From JAKFEW01 sp036675505 (GTDB lineage Bacteria > Cyanobacteriota > Sericytochromatia > S15B-MN24 > JAQBPE01), in assembly GCA_036675505.1 (NCBI GenBank), contig JAKFEW010000103.1, positions 6,789 to 70,788 of the forward strand: a stretch of 64,000 bases of DNA. Reading direction: 5' to 3'. The notes beneath the pieces were generated by a model. The model was not told where the DNA came from and did no database searches. It saw nothing but the letters and a program-made list of their open reading frames with translations. Both the position numbers and the translations under genes were made by a program. Position 1 is the first letter of the stretch. Each line of letters starts with the position of its first letter. Below are positions 51,101 through 60,200 of the stretch, piece after piece.

Positions 51101-54100
51101 TGCGGCGACAGGCGTCCGGGTGGCCGCCGATCACGACGTCGCGCGGGCCGAGGATCATGGTCAGGGCCACGAACGGCTCGGCCTCCACGATGCGCTGGAC
51201 CTCCGCGATGGGCGCCGCGACCCGCCAGGTGGACCACTCGAAGCTGGACAGGCCCATGCCGCTCCAGGCCTCCTTGAGCACCTCGCCGCGCCCGCCGAGC
51301 CAGCGGGTGAAGACCTCCGCGTCCTCGAACTCGCGGCGCAGCGTACCCATATCGGTCCAGGCACCAAAGGCGTAGAGCGCGTTGGTCTCGCCCGAGCTGA
51401 CGCCGATCGCGGCGGCGAACGGCAGGCCGAGCACGCGGCGCGTCAGGTGCGCATGGGCCTGGGCGAGCACCGAGGAGCCCCAGAGCTTCTGGAGCGGCGT
51501 GGGCGGCTCCGCCGCGTCGCCCCAGACCCACGCCGCGGCCTCGTCGGCGCCGGTGAAGCTCTGCGCGACGGCCTCGCCGAGATCCGGCAGCGCGAGCAGC
51601 AGCCCGCGCCCCATCCCGGCATAGGCGCTCGCCGCGCCGCCGAACAGCGCAGCGACGTCGCCCCCGATGGGCGATTCCTCGAAGTAGATGCCTTCGCCCC
51701 GCGGCAAAGGCGTTGCAGAGCCCGCAAGCCAGGTCGCGGCCTTCGCGCGCTTTGCCGCGAGCTCGTCGGCGTCGGCCGCCACGATCACGAGGCGGGCCGG
51801 GCCGTCACCGCCATGGCGGTCGTCCGCCAACGCGGCGGCCACCGCGCCCCGATCCGCGCCGGCGTAGACATATAGCCGGGGCGGCGGCGCGTCGAGGAAT
51901 GGCACGGCCTTGCCCGGCGCGGGCGCCACCACGACGGCGTCGCGGGCACCCGCCATGCCGGTCACCCGGACCTCCACGGCGGCCGGCCCGGCCGCGAGCA
52001 CGGGCTCGGCGGCACCGGCCGGACGAGGGCGGGCGCGATGGCGGCAAGCCAGCACGGCCGCCGCGACGTGCAGCAGGCCGGAGGCCGTATGCGCATGGCC
52101 GAAGCGGGCCGTGAGGCCGGCGTCGCCATCGGCGAGCGCGAGCGTCCAGCCTGGCTGGACCTCGCCCTCGTCGGGCAGGATCGCGAGCACGGCGTCACCG
52201 TCGCGCCGGGCGTCCTCGAGGCGCTTGAGCGCGAGCACGACGGCGGCGTCGCCCGGCTCGTGCCGTTCGGCCGGGAGCACGGCGCGGGCGGCGGCGGCCT
52301 GCACGGCCTCCGCCGCCAGGTCGACCGCGCCCACCAGCGCGAAGTCCAGCTCGCCGGCGCGCAGCGCGCGACAGGCCACCCGCAGGGCCGCGAGGCCCGA
52401 GAGTTCCTCGGCGGAGATCGCGAAGCCCGGGCCGCCGAAGTCGAACTGGCTGTTCAGGCGGTTCGCGACGATGTTCGGCAACGTTCCGACGACGCCCGCC
52501 GCGGTCAGGACCGGGCTCGCCGCGTCCTTCGCCTGGGCCAGCCAGGCGTCCGTGAACGGGCCGGCCAGGCCCGCATGGGTCCAGGCGTCGAGCCACTCGC
52601 CAACCCGCCAGCGCACGCCGAAGCGCGCGATCGTGGCGTCGCACTGCATGCCGGCGAACACGCCGGCCCGCTCGCGCGCAGGTGGCGTGACGCCCGCGAG
52701 CGCCTGCTCTGCGGCCGCCAGGATCCAGAGCTGCTGGGGCAAGGCCGCCTGCAAGTCCGAGGGCGGGAAGCGCAGCTGGCGCGGCGACCAGGCGATCTCG
52801 CGGGCCTGTCGGCCCGGGCCCTTCTCGCCGAAGAGGCCCGCGGCGAGGTCCTGCGTATCGCGGCCGTCGCCCACCAGCGCGCCCAGGCCTACCACGGCGA
52901 TCTTCCCGGTGGGCGGCGCGGGCGGCTCCGGCATGGGCGGGGCCGTCAGGTCGGGGTCCCACGCCTCGATCAGCAGGTGGGCATCGTTGCCGCCGAAGCC
53001 GAAGGCCGAAATCGCCGCCCGCCGCGGCACGCTGCCCGCCGGCCAGGGCTCGGCGGCCTGGATCAGCCGGAATGGCGTGTTGCGCAGCGCCGGCGTGGGA
53101 TCGTCGACCGCCGGGTTCGGCGGCAAGGTGCCGGCCTCGAAGGCGCCCAGGATCTTGATCACGCCGGCCAGGCCCGCCACCGTGATCGGATGGCCGAGGT
53201 TGCCCTTGATCGAGCCGAGCGGCACGTCCTGGCAGCCCGTGAAGACGCGCGCGAGCGTCGCGAGCTCGGTCGCGTCGCCCACCGGCGTGCCGGTCGCATG
53301 GCACTCGACCATCCCGACGGCCTCCGGCTTCCAGCCGGCCTGGGCATAGGCGCTGCGCAGCGCCCGCTCCTGGCCCTCGCTGTCCGGCACCAGCAGGCCG
53401 CTCGCGCGGCCGTCGTTGGCGAGGCCCACGCCGCGGATCACGCCCAGGATGCGATCGCCGTCGCCCACCGCGTCCTCGAGCCGCTTGAGCGCCACGAAGG
53501 CTGCGCCCTCGGCCGGCAAGAGGCCGTCGGCGCCGCGGTGGAAGGGACGGCTGCGCCCGGAGGGGCTCAGCGCCTGGAGCGCGGTGAAGCCCATGTGCAA
53601 GAACAGATCGTCGGCGCGGTTCACGGCGCCCGCGAGCATCAGGTCCGCGCGGCCGTCCGCGAGCATGTCGCAGGCGAGCTTGATCGCGTAGAGCGACGAC
53701 GCGCAGGCGGCGTCGAGCGCGAAGGCGCCGGCCTCGAGCCCGAGAGCTTCGGCGAGCACCAGCGCGGGGTAGCCCGACATGAACCGGTTGCGCGGGTCGA
53801 TCACGGGCAGCCCGGCCGCCTCCGCCGCCTTGCCGTCGAGCAGGACGGCGCCCTGCGCATCGAGCCACACGTGCTCGGCGAAGGAGGTCAACGACTCGCT
53901 CGGCAGCGAGAGGTTGCCCAGCACCGCCCCGGTCCGGCGGTCCAGGGCGCCGCCGACCTGGCGCAGCGCCTCGCGGGCGGTGTGCAGCGCCCACTTCACG
54001 AGCGGGTCCAGGTGGCGCACGTCGTCGGCCGGCAGGCGGAAACCTGCCGGGTCGAAGATGCCGTCGAAGCCCGAGACGTACCCCCCGCGGTCGTGGTGGG

Positions 54101-54275
54101 CGCGCTCGGGCGCGTCGGGCGCCAGCACGCGCTGCTTGTCGAGGCCCCAGCGACCGGCCGGCGCCGGCCCCGTGAGGTCCTTCCCGGCCAAGACGGCCTC
54201 CCACAGCGCCTCGGGCGTGAGTGCGCCCGGCAGGACGCACGCGCGGCCCACGACCGCAATGGGACGGAATGTCAT
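45141..54275 (-). CDS. pfa3: PUFA synthase subunit Pfa3: KS-CLF-AT-DH-DH-(PS-DH-like)-AGPAT
   Basis: 3044 residues. Order: ketosynthase ~1-430 (Cys191 in DAACASS, His326 in CHATGT, His362 in GNLGHP); chain-length factor ~455-770 with Glu624 in place of the Cys; acyltransferase-like ~800-1130 with GVSSGE (Ser960), lacking the His of GHSxGE; Ala/Pro-rich linker with Gln-rich helix; two FabA-like double hotdog units, each an inactive half (WWLHQGRMP ~1584; YFRENGNPTMP ~2004) then an active one (FFKGHFKDD His1800; FKAHFFQDP His2189); a PKS-DH-like region ~2325-2600; an AGPAT domain ~2690-2930 with NHQVGIES (HX4E, His2769) and HADGTR. The AGPAT ending is known from myxobacterial Pfa3, where it attaches the PUFA to lysophosphatidate. 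Starts 13 nt after pfa2. Confidence 0.92.
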   Translation of the reverse strand: MTFRPIAVVGRACVLPGALTPEALWEAVLAGKDLTGPAPAGRWGLDKQRVLAPDAPERAHHDRGGYVSGFDGIFDPAGFRLPADDVRHLDPLVKWALHTAREALRQVGGALDRRTGAVLGNLSLPSESLTSFAEHVWLDAQGAVLLDGKAAEAAGLPVIDPRNRFMSGYPALVLAEALGLEAGAFALDAACASSLYAIKLACDMLADGRADLMLAGAVNRADDLFLHMGFTALQALSPSGRSRPFHRGADGLLPAEGAAFVALKRLEDAVGDGDRILGVIRGVGLANDGRASGLLVPDSEGQERALRSAYAQAGWKPEAVGMVECHATGTPVGDATELATLARVFTGCQDVPLGSIKGNLGHPITVAGLAGVIKILGAFEAGTLPPNPAVDDPTPALRNTPFRLIQAAEPWPAGSVPRRAAISAFGFGGNDAHLLIEAWDPDLTAPPMPEPPAPPTGKIAVVGLGALVGDGRDTQDLAAGLFGEKGPGRQAREIAWSPRQLRFPPSDLQAALPQQLWILAAAEQALAGVTPPARERAGVFAGMQCDATIARFGVRWRVGEWLDAWTHAGLAGPFTDAWLAQAKDAASPVLTAAGVVGTLPNIVANRLNSQFDFGGPGFAISAEELSGLAALRVACRALRAGELDFALVGAVDLAAEAVQAAAARAVLPAERHEPGDAAVVLALKRLEDARRDGDAVLAILPDEGEVQPGWTLALADGDAGLTARFGHAHTASGLLHVAAAVLACRHRARPRPAGAAEPVLAAGPAAVEVRVTGMAGARDAVVVAPAPGKAVPFLDAPPPRLYVYAGADRGAVAAALADDRHGGDGPARLVIVAADADELAAKRAKAATWLAGSATPLPRGEGIYFEESPIGGDVAALFGGAASAYAGMGRGLLLALPDLGEAVAQSFTGADEAAAWVWGDAAEPPTPLQKLWGSSVLAQAHAHLTRRVLGLPFAAAIGVSSGETNALYAFGAWTDMGTLRREFEDAEVFTRWLGGRGEVLKEAWSGMGLSSFEWSTWRVAAPIAEVQRIVEAEPFVALTMILGPRDVVIGGHPDACRRTIATIGPDAAVPLGYDVAVHAPELKGYAEAWHALHRRPTSPVPGVRFYSHATGGAYEPTADAAADALLGQALKTVDFPAVIEAAYADGVRVFVEHGPQGGLATLVREILGDRAHVAVSLDLAGASPVRQLMNALGQLVAAGVPAGWEALADRWTAAWPVRPAPEGPMLRFQGHHPELVFPLLPRPEAAPVARPVAMAAPVGGQRMLPAPVLPPVLAEVALAPGKLQPMEQVVQAAAPAPKAAVPSAQTGAPMVTAPVPVRVPATLPASSAPSAVSPTADEVPSNLPSAPQVPVMPQTPVPGVLPQVVEAQRKAHEAYMALLTQQAQVHQQFLTQSAFALQAVVARSRGLTHLPVVSGAEASAAASLAPSAPAAPVAQAAPAKPAQAGPVTPPAPSIPPAPPAPPAPPVPPAPHVPPAPHVPLAPPVLSAPPLPAVPASPPPKADPNAPIGPAFDRQQLEVLASGRISEVFGPLFKQQDGYRRQVRMPEPPLLLADRVTGIKGEPGSMKTGTIWTETDVRWDSWWLHQGRMPAGIMVESGQADLLLISWLGADFVNRGERVYRLLGCQLTYHADPTTGYEVLPKPGDTLKYDIHVDGHARQGDIRLFFFHYDCRIDGAPRLTVRHGQAGFFTDEELASSGGVLWEPLDAMPEGGRMDAPRRLTTLRSFDTAAIEAFAEGRLADAFGPGFEPGRSHVRSPRMSGASMRFFEHITHFDPQGGPWGRGYLRATAQVTPDDWFFKGHFKDDPCMPGTLMFEGTLQTMAFYLAAMGYTLDKDGWRFEPVPEVPYHMRCRGQVRPESRELIYEVFVEEVHDGANPTLWADLLVTVDGLKAFHCRKMGVRLVPGYPMEEKAELMAAADAVPVATEDGFAFGQKSLWACAWGRPSMAFGPKFAGFDAGKRLPRLPGPPYHFMSRVVEIDGRIGEPRVGSTIVAEYDVPPDAWYFRENGNPTMPYAVLLEAALQPCGWLASFIGVPLRSEGELFFRNLDGTSTQHLEVGPDAGAIRTSVKLTKMANAGGMVIVGFEVRCTLGGQPLYDMDTVFGFFPGAALASQIGIPPTPEEAAAVAAPSDFLVDIAASPARYAAPAIAPGMLRLIDRVTGWWPAGGKAGLGRARAEKDVDPGNWYFKAHFFQDPVQPGSLGIEALIQLLQAAMVEKGLAEGVSNPRFEAIGVGMPMTWKYRGQVVPTAKTVVVELDLVEVGRDERGVFAKADGWLWVDGMRIYGATGLGMRILAGDAPSPPSGPLSPPGGEVAHRAGEGAPPLGPDDEILDPDVDTWLQDHKPTYVIPVLPFMSLLDRLAAAAQAARPGEHVVGLSDVHVQKWVALPGGPLRLRRRATPRPDGRLDVAIDRWWDAPNPALSRFEPVATGVAATDGAWPAPPAAWEVPADAAPQPNPYATGDMFHGPAFHVLHTLAIGASGASADLDAASEVPPGLLNQVLLDGVTHAIPGTDLQRWNAAIAPDQVGYPSRVLSLTLHGPAPLTGPVRCEVRFAGFHEGSRFPKFEVQLIVAGSVWATLELVYILFPKGPLGAAPGPIRQAFLAERIPVPHLGLARTDGATTRLTPKEVRGSDWLPGTLARIYRAEGDLEALTRQIAVKEHVGRRLGVHPGDVRLVHDGLSAIAPNAPLTRHDVELTVAPDGEVAVSDAATVLDVTPVRNYWRERLGQGPWPGEDLYYGLAERFVASVELEDAEAFALTQGRGVLYLANHQVGIESLLFSLIASALGGVPTATLAKTEHRDSWLGRLIAHHFAYPGVADPELILFFDRQDPASLPGILAGLKPLMAHGEKSLMVHADGTRAVSANKPVQQISAALIDLALEAGAPIVPVRFTGGLPLEPVAERLEFPVGHGRQTYWLGRPIWPDDLRTMGLAERKKAILEAFERLGPAAGAERPASPQESFAAEVAGWRARAKVGEIPAVMFKTLEHVKEPTPETRELLAAVRRTRGTGPLGDLPPGAWFHTLADWLTGHTEVLVPPIAEGGADG
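47317..47387. repeat. 71-nt REP-like palindrome inside pfa3
   Basis: Near-complete stem-loop: outer 12-bp arms GCCCCCTCACCG (47317-47328) and CGGTGAGGGGGC (47376-47387), middle pairing GGGCC/GGCCC, inner 10-bp arms CCTCTCCCCC (47342-47351) and GGGGGAGAGG (47355-47364). It resembles the CCCTCACC...CCTCTCCC...GAGAGG palindromes scattered between genes in many GC-rich genomes. Here it is read in frame as a Pro/Gly linker between the second dehydratase unit and the PS-DH-like region, at about residues 2297-2320. Confidence 0.7.
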
Positions 54276-54288
54276 CGGCTCTGGCTTT

Positions 54289-57200
54289 CTACGCGCGTTC
54301 GTCCGCGCTCGCCGCGGCAGCAGCGGGCTTGCGCTCGGGGAGGAAGTGCATCTCGACGCCGCGCATGTCGGCCATCACCGTGCCGTCGAGCGTGGTGAGC
54401 CGGATGTCGCTGAGGGTCCGGTGCTTGTTCACGGCGCGGCCCCGCAGGTCCACGCGCAGGGGGCCGTCGGCCGGGCCGGCCACGTAGCGCCGGAACTCGG
54501 CGATCGCCGTCGGCAGCGAAGGCCGGCTCGCCATGTGGTAGCCCCACAGCCGGGCGATCTGCAGCGCGCCGTCCATGGCCGCCACATCGGTCTGATAGGT
54601 GCCTTCCGGCCAGCCCATCGCCCGCAAGCCCGCGATCACCGCGACCATGCCGTCGCGCGACACGCCCTCGACGGAGCGGATCACGCGGAAAGGCGCGCCG
54701 TGGAACAGCAAGGCGCCATAGAGCTCGTCGTCGCTCCAGGGGCTGGGCTCCAGCTCCAGGGGCGGCAGCGCGGGCAGCGGCGCGAGGTGGTTGGCCCGAT
54801 CGGTCAGGACGGCCGTGCCCTTGTAGTGGGTCGTGCCTTCCTCGCTGCGCAGCTCGAGGCCGAGCTCGGTCAGCAGCGCCTGGCCACTTTCGGTGCAACG
54901 CACCGTGAAGCGATCGCCGCCCGCGTTGTAGCGCTCGAGCGGCACGCCCTTGAGCACCTTCAGGTCCTTGAGCGCCGCGAATGCGAGGTCCGGCCGCGCG
55001 TCGACGGCGGCGCCGATGAACCAGTCGAGCACCTGCACGGCCGGCAACACCGGTGAATCCTGGATGCGGTGGCCGTCCATCTGCGGGTGGCTGTGGCTGT
55101 CGAGCGAGACCGGCAGGTTGAGCGAGCGCTCGACGCCAGTCGGGTCCGACGGGCCGCCCAGCACCACCTCGACGTCGCCGGGGTCGGCCTGGCGCAGCTC
55201 GTCGACGAACATCTGGCCGCCGAGCTCGAGCGGGATCAGCGGCACGCCCTGCTTCTCGAAGTGGGCCTTGAGCTCCGGCGTGACCATGCCGCCGGCCCAG
55301 GGGCCCCAGTTCAGCGACTTCACCAGGCAGGTCCGGCCGCGACGGGCCGTCTCGGCCTGGGCGACCTTGTTCAGCACCTCGTTGGCCATCGCATAAGCCG
55401 CCTGGCCGGTGTTGCCGGTGCGCGCCGCGATCGAGCTGAACATGCAGATCATGCTCAGCGGGTCGTCCGCCGTCGCGGCGAGCAGCGCGCGCAGGCCGTC
55501 GACCTTGGTCTCGAAGACGCGGTCGAACTGCTCGGGCGTGAGGTCGGCGATCAGCTTGTCGGCCAGGACGCCGGCGCCGTGCACGAGGCCTGTGATCGGG
55601 CCCCAGGCCTCGCGGATGGGCGTCAGGCCCGCCTTGAGGGCGCTGACGTCGCGCACGTCGATCTCGAGGTAGAGCGCCTCGGAGCCCGCGCGGCGCAGCG
55701 AGCGCAACGTGTCGCGGACTTCGCGGGCCGCCATGATCTGGGCGACCTGCCGGCCGAGGTCCGCCGGCGTGAGCGGACGGCCCTCGGCCTTGGCGGCCTC
55801 GAGCAGCGCGCGCTTCATCTCGGGGCCGTCCTTCATGCCGCGCACGCTCTCGGGCTCGTCGACGAGCGGCGAGCGGCCGAGCAGCACGATCTTCGGCTGG
55901 CTGGCCTTGGCCAGCGCCTCGAGCGCCGCCGCCGTGACGCCGCGGGCGCCGCCGGAGGCCAGGACCACGGACTTGTTCGTGACCCAGGGCGCGTAGGAGA
56001 CCGCCTCGGCGGTCTCGGACGCGAGGGCGACGACCACCCGGCTGCCGTCCGCCCGCAGGCCGACCTCGAGGTCGGGACCGCCCGCCAGGATTTCGTCCGC
56101 GATGCGCTCGGCGAGCGCCTTCGGCTCGAGCGCGCCGCGCTCGATGTCGATCGCCTTGCAATGCGCCAGCGGCCACTCGATGGCCGCCGTCTTCGTAAGG
56201 CCCGTCAAGCCGCCCAACCAGCCGCGATCGCCGATCTTGCCGCCGACGCCGAAGTCGCCGCCGGTGTCCTGCACCGTGACGAACACGCCGCCGGTCTTGG
56301 TGAAGCGGGGCGCGACGCCGCGGGCCAACGCGAGCGCATCGCGGTGCACGCCGGCGGCGGCGGAGGGAGCGGCAACAGCACGTAGGCCGTTCAGGCAGAT
56401 CACGAGGCCGGCGTCGAGCGACGGATCGTCGCCGACGCGCGCGGCCACGCCACGGGCACCGAGCGCATCGACCAGCGCCTGGGCCACGCCGGTGCCGTCG
56501 TCCGTCACCAGCGCGCCGCCGGTGATGGCGATCGCCTCGCCGGCCGGCGGCGCCTCGATGACCCGCAGCACCTGGCGCAGGCCGCCCTGGCTGCTGCGGA
56601 ACGCGGCGCCGAAGGGCGATTTCACCGGCGGCATCACGGGCTTCGTGGCGGGCGCCGGCGCGCTGGCCGGCGTGGCGGCGGCGGCGCCATTCGTCGCCAC
56701 CGTGTTGTTGACGGCAATGCCGTTGGCGGCCGTGCCGTTCGTGGCCGTGCCGTTCGTGGCCGTGCCGTGGGTAGCCGAGACGTCGGTCGGCGCGCCTTGG
56801 GTGGAGGCAGGCGTGGCCTCGGCCACGGGCGCGGTCTCGGGCGCGGCCTCGGGCGCGGCCTCCGGCTCGGGCTCGGCCACCGGGGCCTCCGCAGCGGTTT
56901 CGACCGCCGGCGCCACCTCGGCCACGGTCGCCTGCGGCTCAGGCACCACCGACTCGAGCGTCGAAGGCGCCGAGCTGGTGTAGTCGGCGGCGGCCGCCTC
57001 CGCGACGGGCCTCGCCGCCGGGGCCGACGGGGCCGGCGCGCCGAGCTGGGCGCGCATATAGTCCACGATCTGGCCGAGCGTCCTGAGCGCCGCCATCTCG
57101 CCCGCGTCGAACTCCGGCAGGCCGGGAACCTGCTCCTGGACGGCCGAAAGGATCTCGACGCGCTTGATCGAGTCGATGCCCAGGTCGGCCTCGAGGGCCA

Positions 57201-60200
57201 TGTCCAGGTTCAACATCTCGACCGGGTAGCCGGTCTTTTCGGCGACGGTGGCCATCATGAGGCCCTCGAGGTCGGCGGTCGCGCCAGCCGGCGCCGCCGC
57301 CTGGGCGGGCGCCGTCGCGAGGGGCGCCGCCTCGGCCACGGGGGCCGGTGCAACGGGGGCCGGCACGCCGGGGCCGGGCGGCACGGGGGCGCCGCCGCCG
57401 AGCTGGGCGCGCATGTAGTCGACGATCTGGCCGAGCGTCTTGAGCGCGGCCATCTCGCCCGGGTCGAAGTCGGGCAGTCCGGGCACGCGCTCCTGCACGG
57501 CGCCCAGGATCTCGACGCGCTTGATCGAGTCGATGCCCAGGTCCGACTCCAGCGCCATCTCGAGGTTGAGCATCTCGACCGGATAGCCGGTCTTCTCGGC
57601 CACGACGGCCAGCATCAAGGCCTCGAGGTCCGCGGACGCTGCCGTGGATGCGGCCGGGGCGGCAACCGTCGTCACAGGAGCCGCGGCGACGACGGGCGCG
57701 GCCGCAGGGGCCGGTGCGGCAGGTGCCCCACCACCGAGCTGGGCGCGCATGTAGTCGACGATCTGGCCGAGCGTCTTGAGCGCGGCCATCTCGCCCGGGT
57801 CGAAGTCGGGCAGCCCGGGCACGCGCTCCTGCACGGCGCCCAGGATCTCGACGCGCTTGATCGAGTCGATGCCCAGGTCCGATTCCAGCGCCATCTCGAG
57901 GTTGAGCATCTCGACCGGATAGCCGGTCTTCTCGGCCACCACCTCGAGCATGAGCGACTCGAGCCCCGAGGTGTCGGGGCCGGCAGCAGGCGCACCGCTC
58001 CCGCCCATCCCTGGGCTCCGCGGCATCAGCCCATCCGTGGGCAAGCCGGGCGCCGAGGCGGTTGCGGCGGGGGCCGCGACGGCGGCGGCTGTGGGGGCTG
58101 GACCGCCCGCCGGCAGCGCGCGGCGCATGAAGGTCACGATTTCGCCCAACGTCTTGAGTGCCGCCATCTCGCCGGGGTCGAACTCCGGCAGGTCCGGCAC
58201 GCGCTCGGAGACGGCGCCGAGGATTTCGACGCGCTTGATCGAGTCGATGCCCAGGTCGGCTTCGAGGTCCATGTCGGCGTTGAGCATCTCGACCGGGTAG
58301 CCGGTCTTCTCGGCCACGATCGCGAGCAAGGTGCACTCGACCGCCAGGGCCGGCGCAGACGGCGCGGCCTGGACGAGCCGCTCACTCACGACCGGGGCGG
58401 GGGCGCCGGCCAGGCCCAGGGACTGGGCGAAGATCTGCTGCTGCTGGTCCACCAGGTGCTTGAAGGCCTGCTGCGTGGTCTGCTGCCCGTCCAGGAACTG
58501 CTTGTGCAGCTGGGCGGTCTGCTCCTGCAGCTTCTGGAGCATGGCCATGCTGTCCTGCGTCGCCTTGAGGGCGTCGAGGAGGGCGGGCGCAGGGGCCTGG
58601 GCGTTCGGCTGAGGGTTCGGCATGGGGGGGGGAGACACTCGCTTCGGGGTGGGTGTAGCCTGGGGCGCGGAAGCCGGATGGGGCGCGGTGCCGTTGACCT
58701 TGGCGTGGCCGTTGCCGTTGGTGGGAAGCGCCGCGGTCACGCTCGCCGGCGCTTGGGCGTGGCCATTGGTGGACACCTTGAGCACCGGTTGGGTCGACGG
58801 CTTCTTGGCCGAGCGGTAGTTGGCGCCCGTGAGCGGGATGGTCATGCCGGGCTTCTTGGCCGGCGCCTTCGGCCCGCCGTTCTCCCAGCCCTTCAGGTCG
58901 ACCGCGTGGCCGAGGGCGGCCAGCTGGGCCAGGGCCCGGGCGAGGTCCGTCACGCCGTCGCGCTTGCCGCCAGAGGCGTCGAGGGCGATCGCCTGGTACG
59001 GCTGGTCCTTGAGGATGGCCTTGACCAGGCCTGAGAGCCGGTTGCCGGGACCGACCTCGAGGAAGGTCCGGACGCCGGCCGCGTGCATGGCCTGCACCTG
59101 GCTGACGAACTCGACGGGTTCGGCCAGCTGGTGGCCCAGCAGATCGCGGGCCTCGGCGTCGTCGTCGGGGTAGAGGGCGCCGGTGGTGTTGGCGTACACG
59201 GGCACGGTCCCCGCGAAGAGCAGCACGTCGTCCAGGGCCTCGCGGAACGGACGGGCGGCATCCGCCACCAGCGGGCTGTGGAAGGCGGCGGCGACCGGAA
59301 GCCGCACGGCCCGGAGGCCGGCGTCCTTGATCACCTGCTCGGCGGCGGCGATCGCGGCCGTCTCGCCCGAGAGCACCACCTGGTTGGGCGCGTTCTTGTT
59401 GGCGAGCACCACCGAAAGCCCATGGCGCTCGACCAGCTCGGCCACCTGGGCCTGGGGCGCCTGGACGGCCAGCATGGTGCCGCGATCGCCCTGGCCTTCG
59501 GCCATCAGCCGTCCGCGCAGGCACGAGAGGTGGAAGAAGTCGTCCTCAGAGAGCCGCCCGGCGGCCACCAGGGCCGAGAGCTCGCCGTAGCTGTGGCCGG
59601 CCATGGCGGCCGGATTCACGGCGAAGCGCTCCAGCAGCCTGAAGGCACCGAGGCTCATGGCCCCGATCGCGGGCTGGGCGCACTGGGTCGCCCGCAGCGC
59701 CGTTTCTTGCGCCTCGTGGGCCTCGGCCTGGAAGGTGGGAATCGGGAAGAGGCGGTCGCTCAGGCGATCGCCGTGGGCCTGCTCGCCGCCGTCGGCAAAG
59801 GCGCGATCGGCCTGGGCCAGCGCCGAGAGCAGGTCGGGGAAACGGGCGAACAGATCACGCCCCATGCCCACGTACTGGGCGCCCTGGCCGGGGAAAAGCA
59901 CGCCGAGCTGCCCGTCCACCGGGCCCGAGCCGTAGGCGGCGCCGTCCGGCGTGGTCCACTGGGAGCGTCCCTCCTTGAGCTGGGCCCGCACATTGGCGAG
60001 CACCGCCTCCAGGTTCTGGGCCGACTTCTCCAGCACGAAGGCCAGGCGATGGGGATGCGAGGCCTCGAACGCGCCGCGGGCCGTGGCCGCCGCCCGTTGG
60101 AGCTCGGTCCAGGTCATGGCCGCCGTGAAGGCCCCCAGCTTCGTCTCGAGCGCCTGGGGCGAATCGGCCGAGAGGGCCACCAGCTCGACGCAGCCGTCCC

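Noticed and set aside
47709..51875. Open frame of 1388 codons on the plus strand opposite pfa3
   Set aside because: Antisense shadow of the Pfa3 coding sequence, lacking any domain; Pfa3 has complete catalytic motifs.
54272..56176. Alternative minus-strand frame overlapping the end of pfa2, which could suggest a frameshift
   Set aside because: The pfa2 frame stays open through KR and dehydratase motifs to 54289; the other frame is Arg/Pro-rich and has no motif.
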